From assembly GCA_002270565.1 (NCBI GenBank), contig NQMI01000069.1, positions 170,820 to 234,819 of the forward strand: DNA of 64,000 nt, given 5' to 3'. Shown in pieces: positions 9,874 through 20,665 of the stretch. The notes beneath the pieces were generated by a model. That model searched no databases, was not told the origin of the DNA, and saw only the letters and a program-made list of their open reading frames with translations. Origin of the DNA: Stenocarpella maydis (Eukaryota; Ascomycota; Sordariomycetes; Diaporthales; Diaporthaceae). Every line of letters begins with the position of its first letter. Position 1 is the first letter of the stretch. The position numbers were made by a program, and so were the translations under genes.

Positions 9874-11790
9874 ATGGCCACGACATGTATGTCCTTTACA
9901 GAGCGGGGAGGGCGCTCCCTAGTCACATCGATCCCTCTGCGACCTACGCTTCGCCCCTGTTGTCTCGAGACAGCACTGTCGATTGAGCCGCCCAGGAGAT
10001 GGGTTGCTGGCCGCCGCTGGGTGCACAAGCTCTATCGATATAAACCAATCAAACGAACCCGGGATGTACGGCTCCTGGAGCTCAAATCGGCAGACAACTT
10101 CCAGGACCCACTCCATGTTTCCCTCAGACATGTCTCGCTCGGGAACCATGACAGATACCAATTTGAGGCAGTATCCTATGTCTGGGGAGAACCACGGGCC
10201 GATCAAGAGGTCCTCTGCGATGGTGAGACTATCCGAGTGACTCCAAACTGCGAGACACTGCTGCGGCACCTGCGGCTAAAGAACCAGGCGAGGCATTTGT
10301 GGGTTGATGCCCTCTGCATCAATCAGTCTTCGACAGCAGATAAAAATCATCAGGTGCCTCTCATGGGAGATATATTTGAGTCGGCAGAGCGAGTAATCAT
10401 CTGGCTCGGGCCGGAGAGAACCAATGTGGCCAAATTCTTCCGCAGAGTGAAGCTCTTCAACCCCTTCATATCGCCGCAGCTCTACGTCATGAGGCGCTTC
10501 GGGCCCTGGGCCGGACACGAGTTCCGGAGGCTGAACTTTGTCTCCCGCATTGCCAACTGGGCTTGGATACATAGTGAGTGTATCCACTTCAGATGCCCTA
10601 CCTACAACACGAGCCCAGAGGCCCACTCACTGACGAAAACAGCCGTGCGCAGCGCGGAAGACTCCCGGATCCTCGGGGAGATTGGTGAATCCAGCTGGTT
10701 CACCCGCGTCTGGACGCTCCAGGAGCAACTACTATCCTCCAGGGCCGTCATCGTCATAGGGAGCCGCGAATGTCCCTGGGAAGCCTTTGCAAATGTCTGG
10801 GCCTGGAACATGAAGTCAATCAAGTCACTGGGCGTGGAGGAGTCACCCGTAACGCTACGCCTGCTCACCTGGCTCGCCTTCCAGAGCACAACGCTGTCGC
10901 CCGTCAAAGGTCGCGGCCGAAAGATGCTGAATGCTCAGTTTGACATATATTCGGGGTTGCTTGAGTGCGCCAGGACCCACGGCGCGAGCGACCCACGGGA
11001 TAAAGTCTACGCGTTTCTGCCGCTGATGCAGAGGATCGAGCCAAATACAGATCCCATGCCTGTCCGGTATGACATGTCGTACCCGGAAGTGTACGAGCAA
11101 TTTGCCAAGTACTCCATCCGGCTCTCGGGAACACTGAGGTATCTTGAAACTCTTCCACCACTACAATACAAGAGTAGTCTGCCTTCTTGGGTCGCGGACC
11201 TACAGGTGCCGGCAAAATACCCCATGAGGAGGTGGGCCCATAGCCAACTCGATGCCCGAGCCGCGGGGGACAGCAAGGTCGATCTTCACCTGCTCGCCCA
11301 TTCGGGGCGAGGAGAGCTCTTGTTGAGGGGATCGAACTTTTCGACCATCAAGAGAGTCTCAGTCATGGCCCCACTTGAGAGCCAGACGTCACCAGACTTT
11401 GCGGAAGAAATCGCCACATGGTTCTGGGGCTGGCGGGACATGATCAGAGAAGCAGTGCTGAACGGCGAGCTTATATGCCCGTATTCCTCATTCGCAGAGG
11501 GGTTCCACGAGTTTTTTGACGGTGTGATGAGGTTTAATCCGTACCTCGGCGGGTGCACACTATTTGTGACCGATTCAGGCCACCTTGGTGTGTCACAGTT
11601 CAGTGCTCGCGAGAAAGACGAGGTTGTGCTGCTGGCAGGATGTGCTCTTCCAACAGTTCTGAGACCGTCAGCCTCCGGGCGACACCACTTCTTCGCCGTG
11701 GCATATGTTGCAGGAATAAGCCACGGAGAGGCTTGGAATCCACGAGATAGCAGGTCTCATGACCATTTGAGAAGCTTCTCCCTGGTATAG
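9874..11790 (+). CDS. Heterokaryon-incompatibility (HET) domain protein, 2 exons, 615 aa
   Basis: The N-terminal half carries the classical HET motifs in order: FEAVSYVWGEP near residue 90, then HLWVDALCINQSS, then GDIFESAERVIIWLG, and later the W(F)TRVWTLQE block. HET proteins act in fungal allorecognition, where incompatible allele pairs trigger cell death after hyphal fusion, and many paralogues exist per genome. Exon 1 is 9874-10573 and exon 2 is 10643-11790. The 69-bp intron begins GTGAGTG and ends AACAG, and its removal joins WAWIH directly to VRSAEDS. The intron is a multiple of three, so the frame stays open through it. The C-terminal half has no extra domain such as NACHT, WD repeats or ankyrins that I can see. 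It is convergent with the carrier gene, with only 37 bp between the stop codons. Confidence 0.9.
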   Translation: MATTCMSFTERGGRSLVTSIPLRPTLRPCCLETALSIEPPRRWVAGRRWVHKLYRYKPIKRTRDVRLLELKSADNFQDPLHVSLRHVSLGNHDRYQFEAVSYVWGEPRADQEVLCDGETIRVTPNCETLLRHLRLKNQARHLWVDALCINQSSTADKNHQVPLMGDIFESAERVIIWLGPERTNVAKFFRRVKLFNPFISPQLYVMRRFGPWAGHEFRRLNFVSRIANWAWIHSECIHFRCPTYNTSPEAHSLTKTAVRSAEDSRILGEIGESSWFTRVWTLQEQLLSSRAVIVIGSRECPWEAFANVWAWNMKSIKSLGVEESPVTLRLLTWLAFQSTTLSPVKGRGRKMLNAQFDIYSGLLECARTHGASDPRDKVYAFLPLMQRIEPNTDPMPVRYDMSYPEVYEQFAKYSIRLSGTLRYLETLPPLQYKSSLPSWVADLQVPAKYPMRRWAHSQLDARAAGDSKVDLHLLAHSGRGELLLRGSNFSTIKRVSVMAPLESQTSPDFAEEIATWFWGWRDMIREAVLNGELICPYSSFAEGFHEFFDGVMRFNPYLGGCTLFVTDSGHLGVSQFSAREKDEVVLLAGCALPTVLRPSASGRHHFFAVAYVAGISHGEAWNPRDSRSHDHLRSFSLV

Positions 11791-11827
11791 ACGCGCAGGG
11801 TGAGGCACAAGCTAAACCTGATACATA

Positions 11828-13011
11828 TTACAAGTTCCCGTTGGAGTCGTCGAGTTTGGCCTCTCTTAGGCTGTTCAAACTCTGCATCACATACTCATAT
11901 GTCAACATCGTGGCACCTGCGGAAGGCACTGTGCGCAGCAGGTTCGTCCCCAGTCCGGCGTACAGCGCCCTCCAGCCTTCTTCCCTCAGCACGGTTTGAA
12001 ATGTGCGGACCATTCCCCTGTACTTCGGTCGGAGGAGGGCATCCGATCGCCCTTGATGGCTGCTAAGCCCATGCAGAAATTCCGGGCCAAGTATGGCCCG
12101 TCGCTGGATTTGTAGCCTCGTGCGGATAACCTCATGAGGGTATGTGACGCTGCTTGCTAGCATCTTGGAGAAGATGGACGCGTACAGGATGGAGAACCAG
12201 TTTGCTCCAGGGTCGCCAATGCCGCCGCTGGTAAACTTCTGCCTCAGGTACTCATAGGCTGGGAACTGGACACCAACATGGGATATCCCCACGAGGGCAG
12301 GCCCCAAACCGGCGTAGAAAGCCAGTGCTCCTTCGTATCGATATATCTTCCGAGCCGCGTCCAAGCCAGAGCGGTAATACCAGTGAGGCCGATGGTAGGA
12401 TGATGCGGTCATGTCGGCCAGGTTGGTGGGACATCGTCTCTTGGCCCGACGGGCCTGTGACATTACACGCACCTTGAGCACCCATATCGGATTCGTGATA
12501 GCAGTGGATGCAACCCCGGCAAAGATCGAGGAGCACATGTTGACAATTACTGTGCTATCTGTGAGCCCGTTAGCGTTTACTCGCGATCTGCAGGCTGGCA
12601 GCAGGTCCACTCACCAAAATTCTTCTGTAGAGCCTCTTTGCTCCTGCCATATGTTGCGAACCATACGGCCCATGTTGGGAGGTATCCGAGAACGATAAGG
12701 CCCCCTCCACGGTAAAAACCTCTGATTCCCTCTTCTCTGAATATGACCCGTGCGGTTCCGAGAGTACCCCTGTAAAACCTCTGGTTATAACGTCGCCAAT
12801 GTCTCCGCAGAATAACACGAGTATACGTCTCCTGGGCCTGGAGGCGTATCTTAATCGTGTCCAGTGGGCAGGTGACGAGTCCTGCCACGAGACCACCAGC
12901 AGCCCCGGCGGTTGCTTGCAACTTGGCTGGTGACGCACGCCGCGCCCAGCTCTCCAGCACTGGTTGCCTCGTATGCTCTGACAAGTGCCGAATCGCCATA
13001 GCAGGGGGCAT
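11828..13011 (-). CDS. Mitochondrial carrier (SLC25 family), 2 exons, 375 aa
   Basis: Exon 1 is 13011-12615 and exon 2 is 12558-11828, with a 56-bp intron (GTGAG, branch GCTAAC, CACAG). The protein shows the threefold carrier repeat. The signature PX(D/E)XX(K/R) appears as PLDTIKIR, PIWVLKVR and PHEVIRTR, each followed by a loop and a YEG/EEG-type motif. The Trp in the second signature (NPIW) and the PHE in the third are typical of the branch containing yeast NAD+ and pyrimidine-nucleotide carriers, so a nucleotide or cofactor substrate in the inner mitochondrial membrane is likely but not proven. The length fits that branch (about 370 residues, longer than the 300 of most carriers). A Tyr-rich matrix loop of about 25 residues separates repeat-2 elements. 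It ends 37 bp from the HET stop codon. Confidence 0.9.
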
Positions 13012-14164
13012 CGTCTACATCTCAGCACGACTTCGGCGGCCGCGCGAGGCGTCCTCGGTGGCCTGGGATATATCAGCTCACGAGTATGCGCTGTGGCTGG
13101 GGTCTAAGATGGTCTGCCTGGCATTGGAGAAGATAGTGGCGGTGGGAAAAGTCGGCTGGTTACCAGGGTGTTGAGGTGGCTTTCAGGGGGAGCAGGAATT
13201 GTCATAGGCTAGCTAGCATGCACCCTTGCAGGAACAGCTAGCCCTTTTGCGGAGTTATGATACTACTGGGGTTAGGGTTGGGCTCTCCTTGTGAGCCAGC
13301 GAGCCACTGAAGAGTTGGAATATATAAGGGCATGGTTATTACCACAGTAGATGGCTTTCATAGAACAGACTCTTCAGTTATCAATCTAAGTATTCAGCCT
13401 TATAACTAGATAGCCTTATAGCTAGTAATCATACTCTCTTACTAAATAGTATCTTTATATCCTAGAACAGTCAAGTATTGCCTCTATGCTACTCTGCTAC
13501 TATAAACCTTATAGGTTATCTACTAAACTCTATAAAGGTTTTCTATAATTATTATATATATTAATATATAAGTAATTTAAAAATGAAATCTAAATTCTTT
13601 CTAAATTTTACGCTATAATAATAAGACTAATTTACATTAAGTTTTAGTATTTAATATAATATCTTTAAATACATTCAAGTTTTTCTATAAGCTGGGGGTG
13701 GATGTGTATATGCGTGTATGCAGGTATAGGGTGCCTTGAATGTCAACAGGCCAGGCATGTCAGTAAATGTGGCCTCAACGTCTGTGTCTGCTGACGTTTA
13801 TGATCCCGCACCTTACGGAGATTTAGTTTACCGACTGTATGGGTACAAATACTCCACCTGCAGTGCTACGACCGATATTCCTAGCGGAGCATTACCATCG
13901 TCGGTACTTACCGGCTGATACACCTCACTTGATCCCGACCTCACAACGTTGGCCAGTGCCTCCTCAGAACGACACGGGTTGCTGGCCATCTCACGACCTC
14001 AGCTCAGTATTCAATTGATATACTTACCTGGCTACTTATACAATTCCTGCCGCCGGTCGATTGCAAACGAGACACCGGCCGTCGCAAATTCTCCAGGTAG
14101 AACTTTGGGCCTGAGAAATTAATTGGTTTAGTCTTTGAAAACTGTACACCGCCCACGGCGGTCA
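13012..14164. other. Intergenic region with an AT-rich island
   Basis: Between about 13330 and 13690 the sequence becomes strongly AT-rich and TpA-rich, as expected of a repeat mutated by RIP. Just before it lies GGGTTAGGGTTGGG (about 13269) and an ATATATAAGG word (about 13320). No gene is supported. Short open frames at 13736-13918 have no recognisable features. Confidence 0.5.
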
Positions 14165-15358
14165 TTATATCCAATTCCACTTCTCCTCTGGCTGTTTCTG
14201 GGTACTCGCCCTCGTAGGCTTCCCATCAGCTTGCTCGCTCCAGCTCATATCGCCAGGCAGTTCCGCTACAAAATCCCTCGTCTCGACCTCGACAGGTTTC
14301 TCCTCTGTCGCGAGCTCCACCGGCTTGGTCGCGTCGCCCGCCAGCTCCGCTGCGTTGGATTCTCCCGTGGCCATTTCGGCCACGGGACTCGAGTCGATCT
14401 CCGTCGCTACCGCCCCTTTCACAGTCCCCTTCATTGAACGCGCTTCAGCGTCGGTCATGGGGCTGACGGGGTTCGCAGAATAGAAACCCGAGGATCTGGT
14501 GGTGTTTAATGTGTCGGCGCTGGAGCCCAGTTGGGGGTCCTTGCCGTCCTGTTTCTCGCTCATCTGCAGCTGCGCCACCTGCTTCATCTTCTTTGACAGG
14601 CGCCAGATCAATATGCCTGAAAACAACAACAGCAGGAATACTCCAACAGACACGCCTACGGCGACTGCAACGTAGCCCTGGGGGAATGGACCGGGGGAGC
14701 CTGTGGCCTCGGCACCACCTTGTGTTTCTTGCGCTGTTGCCTCCTTGGTCTGCATGATCGTCTCTCCAGGTACGGTCGGATTCGTTTGCAGCAAGCTCAA
14801 GTCCTGCTCCCGCCACCTGACTTGTATTGCATATGCGAGGTTTTCTGTCGTTGTATAAGATGTGGCTGTTGTTATTTTCGTGTCTAGTAGTGTCGTTGTC
14901 GGGATCGTGGATATGCAGAGGCTATAACTCCACCCAACGCCCATCATCCCGGTTGAATAGCAATCGTAACCGGTCGGGCAACACAGCCTCGCTGTCTCGC
15001 CCGACTTCACCTGCCCTCCATAATACGGCCATGACTTGGGAGTGGCGATGCCCGGCTCTGTGAAGAAGGAGAAGCTGGCGAGTGACGTCGGGAATTCGCA
15101 CGCGGCAACGTAGCCCGAGGGACAGATGCCCGGTGAATAATAGCCTATCTGCCAGTTCCAATAGTTATTGAAGTTCGGGGGCATGCATATGGAGCTGTAC
15201 AGCGGCGGCGTCATCTGGTCTGCCCATACTGAGGATGCACAGAAGTCGGGCGTCGTGAAGACCGTCGTAAGGGGGCCTGCCCCGGTGCCGTACGTGGGCG
15301 TTGCCGTTGCAGGATTATATGATGTGTCTGCCTCGGTGGGCGTCGGCATTGGCGTCAT
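14165..15358 (-). CDS. Single-pass surface protein of the fungal CCPxGY family, 397 aa
   Basis: Single exon. The ectodomain (about residues 1-220) has the pattern I associate with a fungal membrane-protein family often labelled LPXTG-like in databases. It has a TPDFC block near the N-terminus, YYSPGICPSGYVAAC, then CCPTGYDCY with a further Cys, and AYAIQVRWREQDL just before the membrane region. One hydrophobic helix follows (about residues 228-252, VAVAVGVSVGVFLLLLFSGI), then a basic stop-transfer stretch and a polar cytosolic tail of about 140 residues rich in Glu, Ala and Thr. No N-terminal signal peptide is apparent, which also fits my memory of this family. The function is unknown; a cell-wall or surface sensing role is only a guess. 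It has no obvious operon-like partner. Confidence 0.75.
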   Translation of the reverse strand: MTPMPTPTEADTSYNPATATPTYGTGAGPLTTVFTTPDFCASSVWADQMTPPLYSSICMPPNFNNYWNWQIGYYSPGICPSGYVAACEFPTSLASFSFFTEPGIATPKSWPYYGGQVKSGETARLCCPTGYDCYSTGMMGVGWSYSLCISTIPTTTLLDTKITTATSYTTTENLAYAIQVRWREQDLSLLQTNPTVPGETIMQTKEATAQETQGGAEATGSPGPFPQGYVAVAVGVSVGVFLLLLFSGILIWRLSKKMKQVAQLQMSEKQDGKDPQLGSSADTLNTTRSSGFYSANPVSPMTDAEARSMKGTVKGAVATEIDSSPVAEMATGESNAAELAGDATKPVELATEEKPVEVETRDFVAELPGDMSWSEQADGKPTRASTQKQPEEKWNWI

Positions 15359-17046
15359 CCTGAATCCTCACTGTGGGCCCCGTCAATGCCTCTTTGATGA
15401 AGTACAAAAGGTGATGGCGACCCCTAAACTGCGACTCGCGTGGTTGATGTTGTCTCGGGTCAATGCAATCTCGCCACGCGCTGGACGTCGAATGTACCTA
15501 GGTACGGGAAGTATGAGGCTTCCATGAGGAACCGGTGGCTTCGCTCCAATGACGGCGTTGAAAATGTCAGGGTCGAATCTCTACGCTGTTTGGAAGAAAC
15601 AAGAGCGTCAGTGAAGAGGTGTGAACTAGAAGGACCAGAAATCGTGCCGGGCCACGCATTGTCAAGGAGAAAACACGAAACAGCAAGTAAAGCCTGGAAA
15701 TGAACCTTGGCCTGCGGCAGGTTGCGTCGCTGAGCGAGTCATGCAAGACCCAGGGGCCCAACTTTATTTTACAACTATGTGTACGGTATAGTCGGGAAGG
15801 GCGGAGTAACCGGCAGATAAGAGACACAATACCGTAGATTATAACAACCCCGGATGCAAGGTGGGCCTGTCACCATCCTTGGCAGTGGTGTGTTGTCGGA
15901 TTCGGCCAATGACGATGGCGGCTCACTCGGGTTACAAACCACCGGGGACAAAAGTGCGGAGCGGGTCTCTGTCCTAGATGTGAAACTATCTTAGGCGAGG
16001 CGTACTATGTTACAGAAAAATCCTTGGAACGTACTTCCGTGGTGTCTACATGGTAGAGATATCTGGGAGGGCTTCCTCAGGGTCTGAGATTCAATGCTCG
16101 CCTACAAAATGCATTTAGAATACTCAATATCCACACTCCAAAATTGTGGTCCTCATGGAAAGTGCCCCACAAGTGCCAATTGTCGATCAGTGAACAAACT
16201 TAATTGCTCGCACGGATTTTGGCAATCTTAAAAAATTCACAGATTTGGTCTCAATGGTATATTCCAGTCGTTCGTGAGAGGGCATCTGGAGCGGTACGAC
16301 GCCCTACATAATTGGATTTCGTGCCATCTCAGTGGTAGAAAGGGGCTGCGAATAGTTGATCAGCATTTATCAAAAATTTGCAATCTAAGGTGTGAAGGCT
16401 TAAACGAAGACTCGTGAGCATTGGCCTAGATACGACGGGGTTTAATCTCCAATTGTTCCAGTTGATCAGTATGTCCTCTTCTACGACGGAAAGGGACAGC
16501 CTAAACTATCGCCCAAAATGGGATAGTCTCTATGCAACGACTAGCTGAACGCCGCATTATAGTTGGGTCAAAGGTGGAGCGATGGACAAGTCATGACAGC
16601 TGTTAAATTCCTTTCAAAATGTGCGGTGAAGACACAAGAGTTATGTTATTCACGCTAGCAAAGGATATCATTAATTATGTAGTATTGGAAAAGCTTTTCA
16701 AGGAATAAGGCATAGTCCATGTTCCGTACAAGTTATGCATCTCTGAATCTTTTGGGAACATATTACCTAAGGCTCAACGTACCAGCCCTTTCATATTGTT
16801 GCAACACAATACAGAAAACAGAGAACCGGAATGCCTCATTAAAATTTAGAAGATCAGGCTATACTACCCCCTTTTGAAGAAATTCTATCCAAGAGGGAGA
16901 AACACATGCTCTGCGAGGAAGTCTTATCTAGACAAAGAATTAAACTCTTCAGACTCGCCGTCCGGAAAACAGAACGACACAACATGGGCAATGATGATAC
17001 CCCTGCCTCAACAGTGGCGGACGCCACTGACTCTAGAAATTAAATT
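15359..17046. other. Intergenic region, nothing recognised
   Basis: About 1.7 kb of moderately AT-rich DNA between the surface protein and tyrosinase genes. Short open frames show no domains or splice-linked exons. I see no repeats of note. Confidence 0.45.
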
Positions 17047-18090
17047 TTATAGATAAACATAACAGTAAGGTGTCATCCCCATTGGATCAGCCGTCTCGCC
17101 GACCGTGATAGGATCCCCAACAGCGCCGAATGTCATCACGGTCGAATTGTCCACCTCCGAGGTCACGCCGGGCGGGTTGAATATGGTGCTGGTTCCGTTG
17201 TACGTATACCGCAGGCCCGGGTGCCTGTCTTGCCAGGCCGACCACAAGCGGTCCACCTGAGAATGGTGTAGGAAGAAGGCCGGGTCCTGCGAGCTGCTGA
17301 AGAAATCCGACACCGTGCCCCCGACCGCGTAGTGGCCACCGCCGTGGATGCCCTTGTCAGTGAAGCCGAACAGTAAGCTCGCGCCGTTGAGCCACCGCAG
17401 CACTGTGGTGATGTCAGGGGAGGCCAAGAGGGCATCAAGGCTGGACTGGTTGTTATTTGTGCGGAGTGGCTCGTTCCTGAACTGGCGCTGCATACACTGA
17501 GGCTTGGCCTTCTGCCAGTCGGTCGGCTGGGTGATGTTGAATGTTACTATCGAGGTGAAGGGTCCGAAGGTGATGGTGGAAGTGGAGAAGGGACCTTCTT
17601 CTATGCAGTGGTCGGTGGCGCGGCCGTCGCTCCCAAGTGAAGTGCGTGAGCCGTCAAATATTGGGCTGTCTGCCAGGCTGGGATACAGGGGATAGTCCCA
17701 GTAAGGGATGCCAAGTGACTTTGGATATCCGCAATCCTGCTGGAGAGCCTGTTCGACAAGATAGAGGAAGTGGCGGTGCCACGGGAGAAGAAGCCCGGAA
17801 AAATGAATGTCGAGCGTTTGATTGATGTGGGTTGCCGTGAAGTCCAACCAGCGGCTGGTTGCGGCTGGTACGACCCCGGCCGGATATTGAGAAGGTAGCC
17901 GCATGAGGCATTGGACTCCATGGATATAAGACAACTTCTCGCGGTCAGTCATGCTGCCATATTCCTTGCGTTTTACGGCGCTCTTCGATGTGCATCTTGC
18001 AGCCCTATAACCCCGTCCGTGGCCATTGTGGGCATCTCCCAAGGGGGCCAAAAGTGTAACCACACAGGTCAAGAAGGTCGCTGGCTTCAT
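17047..18090 (-). CDS. Secreted tyrosinase (type-3 copper oxidase), 347 aa
   Basis: Single exon starting at the ATG at 18090. It begins with a hydrophobic signal peptide (MKPATFLTCVVTLLAPLGDA). The central domain has both copper sites. CuA uses His88, His96 and His105 around LLPWHRHFLY. CuB uses His249 and His253 in GIHGGGHYAVGG plus His275 or His276 in FFLHHSQVDRLW. Enzymes of this family oxidise phenols or catechols to quinones and can also oxidise N-aryl groups or cyclise phenolic metabolites. At 347 residues it is a short secreted form without the long C-terminal latency domain of the intracellular tyrosinases. Several N-glycosylation sequons (NQT, NIT, NQS, NGT, NST) agree with secretion. 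It lies 564 bp downstream of, and on the same strand as, an adenylate-forming enzyme, so the two may be co-regulated. Confidence 0.92.
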   Translation of the reverse strand: MKPATFLTCVVTLLAPLGDAHNGHGRGYRAARCTSKSAVKRKEYGSMTDREKLSYIHGVQCLMRLPSQYPAGVVPAATSRWLDFTATHINQTLDIHFSGLLLPWHRHFLYLVEQALQQDCGYPKSLGIPYWDYPLYPSLADSPIFDGSRTSLGSDGRATDHCIEEGPFSTSTITFGPFTSIVTFNITQPTDWQKAKPQCMQRQFRNEPLRTNNNQSSLDALLASPDITTVLRWLNGASLLFGFTDKGIHGGGHYAVGGTVSDFFSSSQDPAFFLHHSQVDRLWSAWQDRHPGLRYTYNGTSTIFNPPGVTSEVDNSTVMTFGAVGDPITVGETADPMGMTPYCYVYL

Positions 18091-18171
18091 ATCTTCCGTC
18101 AAGAGCAGCCTCGCTCATCTCAATGAGGATGAAACCCATGCTCTAACCTGAAATGAGGAGGCTGAGAGCGG

Positions 18172-18178
18172 TTTTATA
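18172..18178 (-). promoter_or_regulatory. TATA box candidate for the tyrosinase gene
   Basis: TATAAAA on the minus strand, 82-88 bp upstream of the tyrosinase ATG at 18090. Sequence and distance fit a fungal core promoter. No transcript evidence is available. Confidence 0.5.
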
Positions 18179-18654
18179 GGAAACAGTTATTCCTTGAGAG
18201 AACGATAATGTACATATTGCTTGGGTGCACATGTGGCTGGCTGTACTACAGCTTGGCTGACCTTGCAGTAGTGAAGCACATGACTTGGCAGGGGAGCCTT
18301 GTTAATAATAAGGCGCCCTGCAGAAACGAGAAAGTGCGAAATCGAGCGAGAATCCGTCGGACTTCCGTAGTGCTGTCAGAATGCAAGCCAGACTCGGGCG
18401 GCTTACTTTGCTCCATCATGTGGTGGCGTGACACGAAGAGCGAGACGCAAAGACACAACATGCGAATGAAATGATCTCCCCTGTCACGCAACGAGATCGC
18501 GAGGGGACCGGTGCGTGTAGAAATATCCGAGAGAACGCCATGTTCTTGGCATAGACCTATTCATGATTCTTGTGTAACACTCTATCCGTGCTGCCGGGTC
18601 TAAGAATGGCATGCTTGCCTGGCACAGACGATGCTCCTCCTGAGACTAAAAGTG

Positions 18655-20665
18655 CTATCTACGTGCTGTCTCAGACACAGTCTGTGACTCTGTCACTTCT
18701 ACTGTGATCTGGGTTGTTGCCGTGATAGAGCTGAATCTGCCCTGTCTGCCCTGCCACTGGTCCCCAAAGTCCTCGTACACCTTGTTAATAATGCCCGCGA
18801 ACCTTGCCTCTGTCTTTCTCCGTATGACTTTTCCGACTGGCGTGCGGCAAAGGGACCCATGTGGCAACAAAGCCACATGCGTCTGCGTGATAGTTGCATG
18901 CGCTGGCATGTCGGCGTTGGCAGAATGTATCACAGACTCCCATATCTCGTCTTTAAGTCTATTGGTGGGATCGACGCCTTCGGCAACTTCGATCAGCGCG
19001 AGCGGTTGTCGGCGCTGGTTGCCAACGACCATCACGCCGCCGACTTCGGGATGTGCGCCGATCGCCCTCTCAATGGGCCCAGGGTGTATGTTGGAAGCAG
19101 TAGATAGAGTGAAAGTATCATCGGTGCGGCCTACAAACTTGAACACAAATGCGGCCTTGTGTGGGTCAGGATGGGGGGTGAAGAGGTCGCCAGGCCGAAA
19201 TTCCGGGTATGGCGGCTTTGCAGTTTCGGGTGTGATGCCTTGCCGTACGTGCCAGCTCGCGTAAGGGGCCGTGTCCTCGGTCATGGTGAGCACTATTTCA
19301 TATAGCGGCAGCTGTGACCCGCGCTCATCAAACAATTCGGCATCCGATTTGCGAAACTCCACACCAGTATTTACCGTGTCGAAGTACACATAGGGCCAGT
19401 CATCGTTGTCCGCCCTCACTATGCCTGGAGCCATCGCCTCGGTGCAACCCCAGCCATTCTGTGTGACTGTCAGCTATTTTCCGTTGTGAAACGTTAGGTA
19501 GCTTCTTCGGTCAAGCCGCTGTGGGAAAACGAGCGTGACACCGGACAGTTGGCACCGACCTGAATGTGAGTATGTTTTGCCCAAGTACTACTCGCATGTG
19601 GTGAAAGAACGGCTGCGATCACAGGGTATCAGCCACCAAGTAACGCAATACTGGTGCCGAGAATAGGTAGCTTACCGCCACCGAATAGCACACATTCGAG
19701 TGGCTTGATATATCTCTCTGGGTCTGGCTTGCGGGCGATATCTTCCATCATCCAAGGTGTGAGCGCAGCCTTTGTCACCTTGGCGTACTCCAGATACTGG
19801 CGGATGTCACCGGTGGTTACTGCACGGTGCCTGAAGCCCGGGCACAATGTGCCCTCCCCAAAAACGCTCATCGGAAGAGCGGATGTAGCTGACATTGCAT
19901 GGAATGGTGCTGTTGCAAGCAGAAACCTGGTGTTTCTGCCAGGATACATCAAGTCGGTAAATTGCTCGCGCCCATAAACGTCCGGCAGGAAAATGTGACC
20001 CCACGCGTTACCATAGAACAGGTGCCGATATTCTACGGGCTTTGGGTCTCCTGATGTCCCACTGCGTGCAATCTTAGTCAGTTAGCGCAGCGAATTCGTT
20101 GATATAAAGAAGCTAACCTAGAGTGAAGGATCATGTAGGGATCAAGTTTGGCCTCCTCCCACGTCTTGTGGAAGGGATATGCTGCGACACGGTCCTCTAA
20201 GCACAACAGGTCATCTAACTCCGGTATCAGAGCATGCTTGACCGGATAATCCCTCAAGATATCGTCGACTAGAGCGCCATTCGCGGATAGCAATGCGACA
20301 CAATGGGTCTTCCGCATTAATGCAGCATGGACATTGGTGCTGTTAAGCGGAGACGACAGGAGAACCTTATAGCCAGTCTTGATGGATGCCATCTGCACAA
20401 GATGATACCGGATATCAGGCACGCCTAGATAGGCGAACGTTTCGAACGTGGAAGATCGCCCGAAGGCGGCTTCGATGGCGTGTGCCACCTTGTTGATGGC
20501 GTTGGCTAAAGCCTCAAAGGTGACATCCTCAAAGCCCTGTGCCAAGTCCCAGTCGTCCACAGGGAGTGATACCCATGGCCGTTGCGGCTCCTTGCTCGCA
20601 ATCTCATCAATGGCAACCGGCAGAAGCTTCTTGCAGTAGTCTCGAGGCGGATTGGGGCGCCCCAT
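18655..20665 (-). CDS. Stand-alone adenylate-forming enzyme (NRPS-like A domain), 4 exons, 596 aa
   Basis: Exons are 20665-20118, 20061-19676, 19612-19560 and 19458-18655. Joining them restores the A-domain core motifs in order: HSSGTSGDPKPV (A3, across intron 1), NGWGCTEAM (A5, across intron 3), PGDLF (A7-like), GRTDDTF (A8) and PVGKVIRRK near the C-terminus (A10 Lys). The enzyme should activate a carboxylic acid as its acyl-AMP. It resembles the N-terminal domain of fungal NRPS-like reductases and carboxylic acid reductases, but stops about 35 residues after A10. There is no thiolation, reductase or thioesterase domain. The usual SNGEK-type loop after A8 is changed to LSTASNIHP. Intron 3 has an atypical GTCGGT donor, so that junction is the least certain. 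Introns 1 and 2 are 56 and 63 bp. A more upstream ATG (20854) is possible but adds no homologous sequence. Confidence 0.82.
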
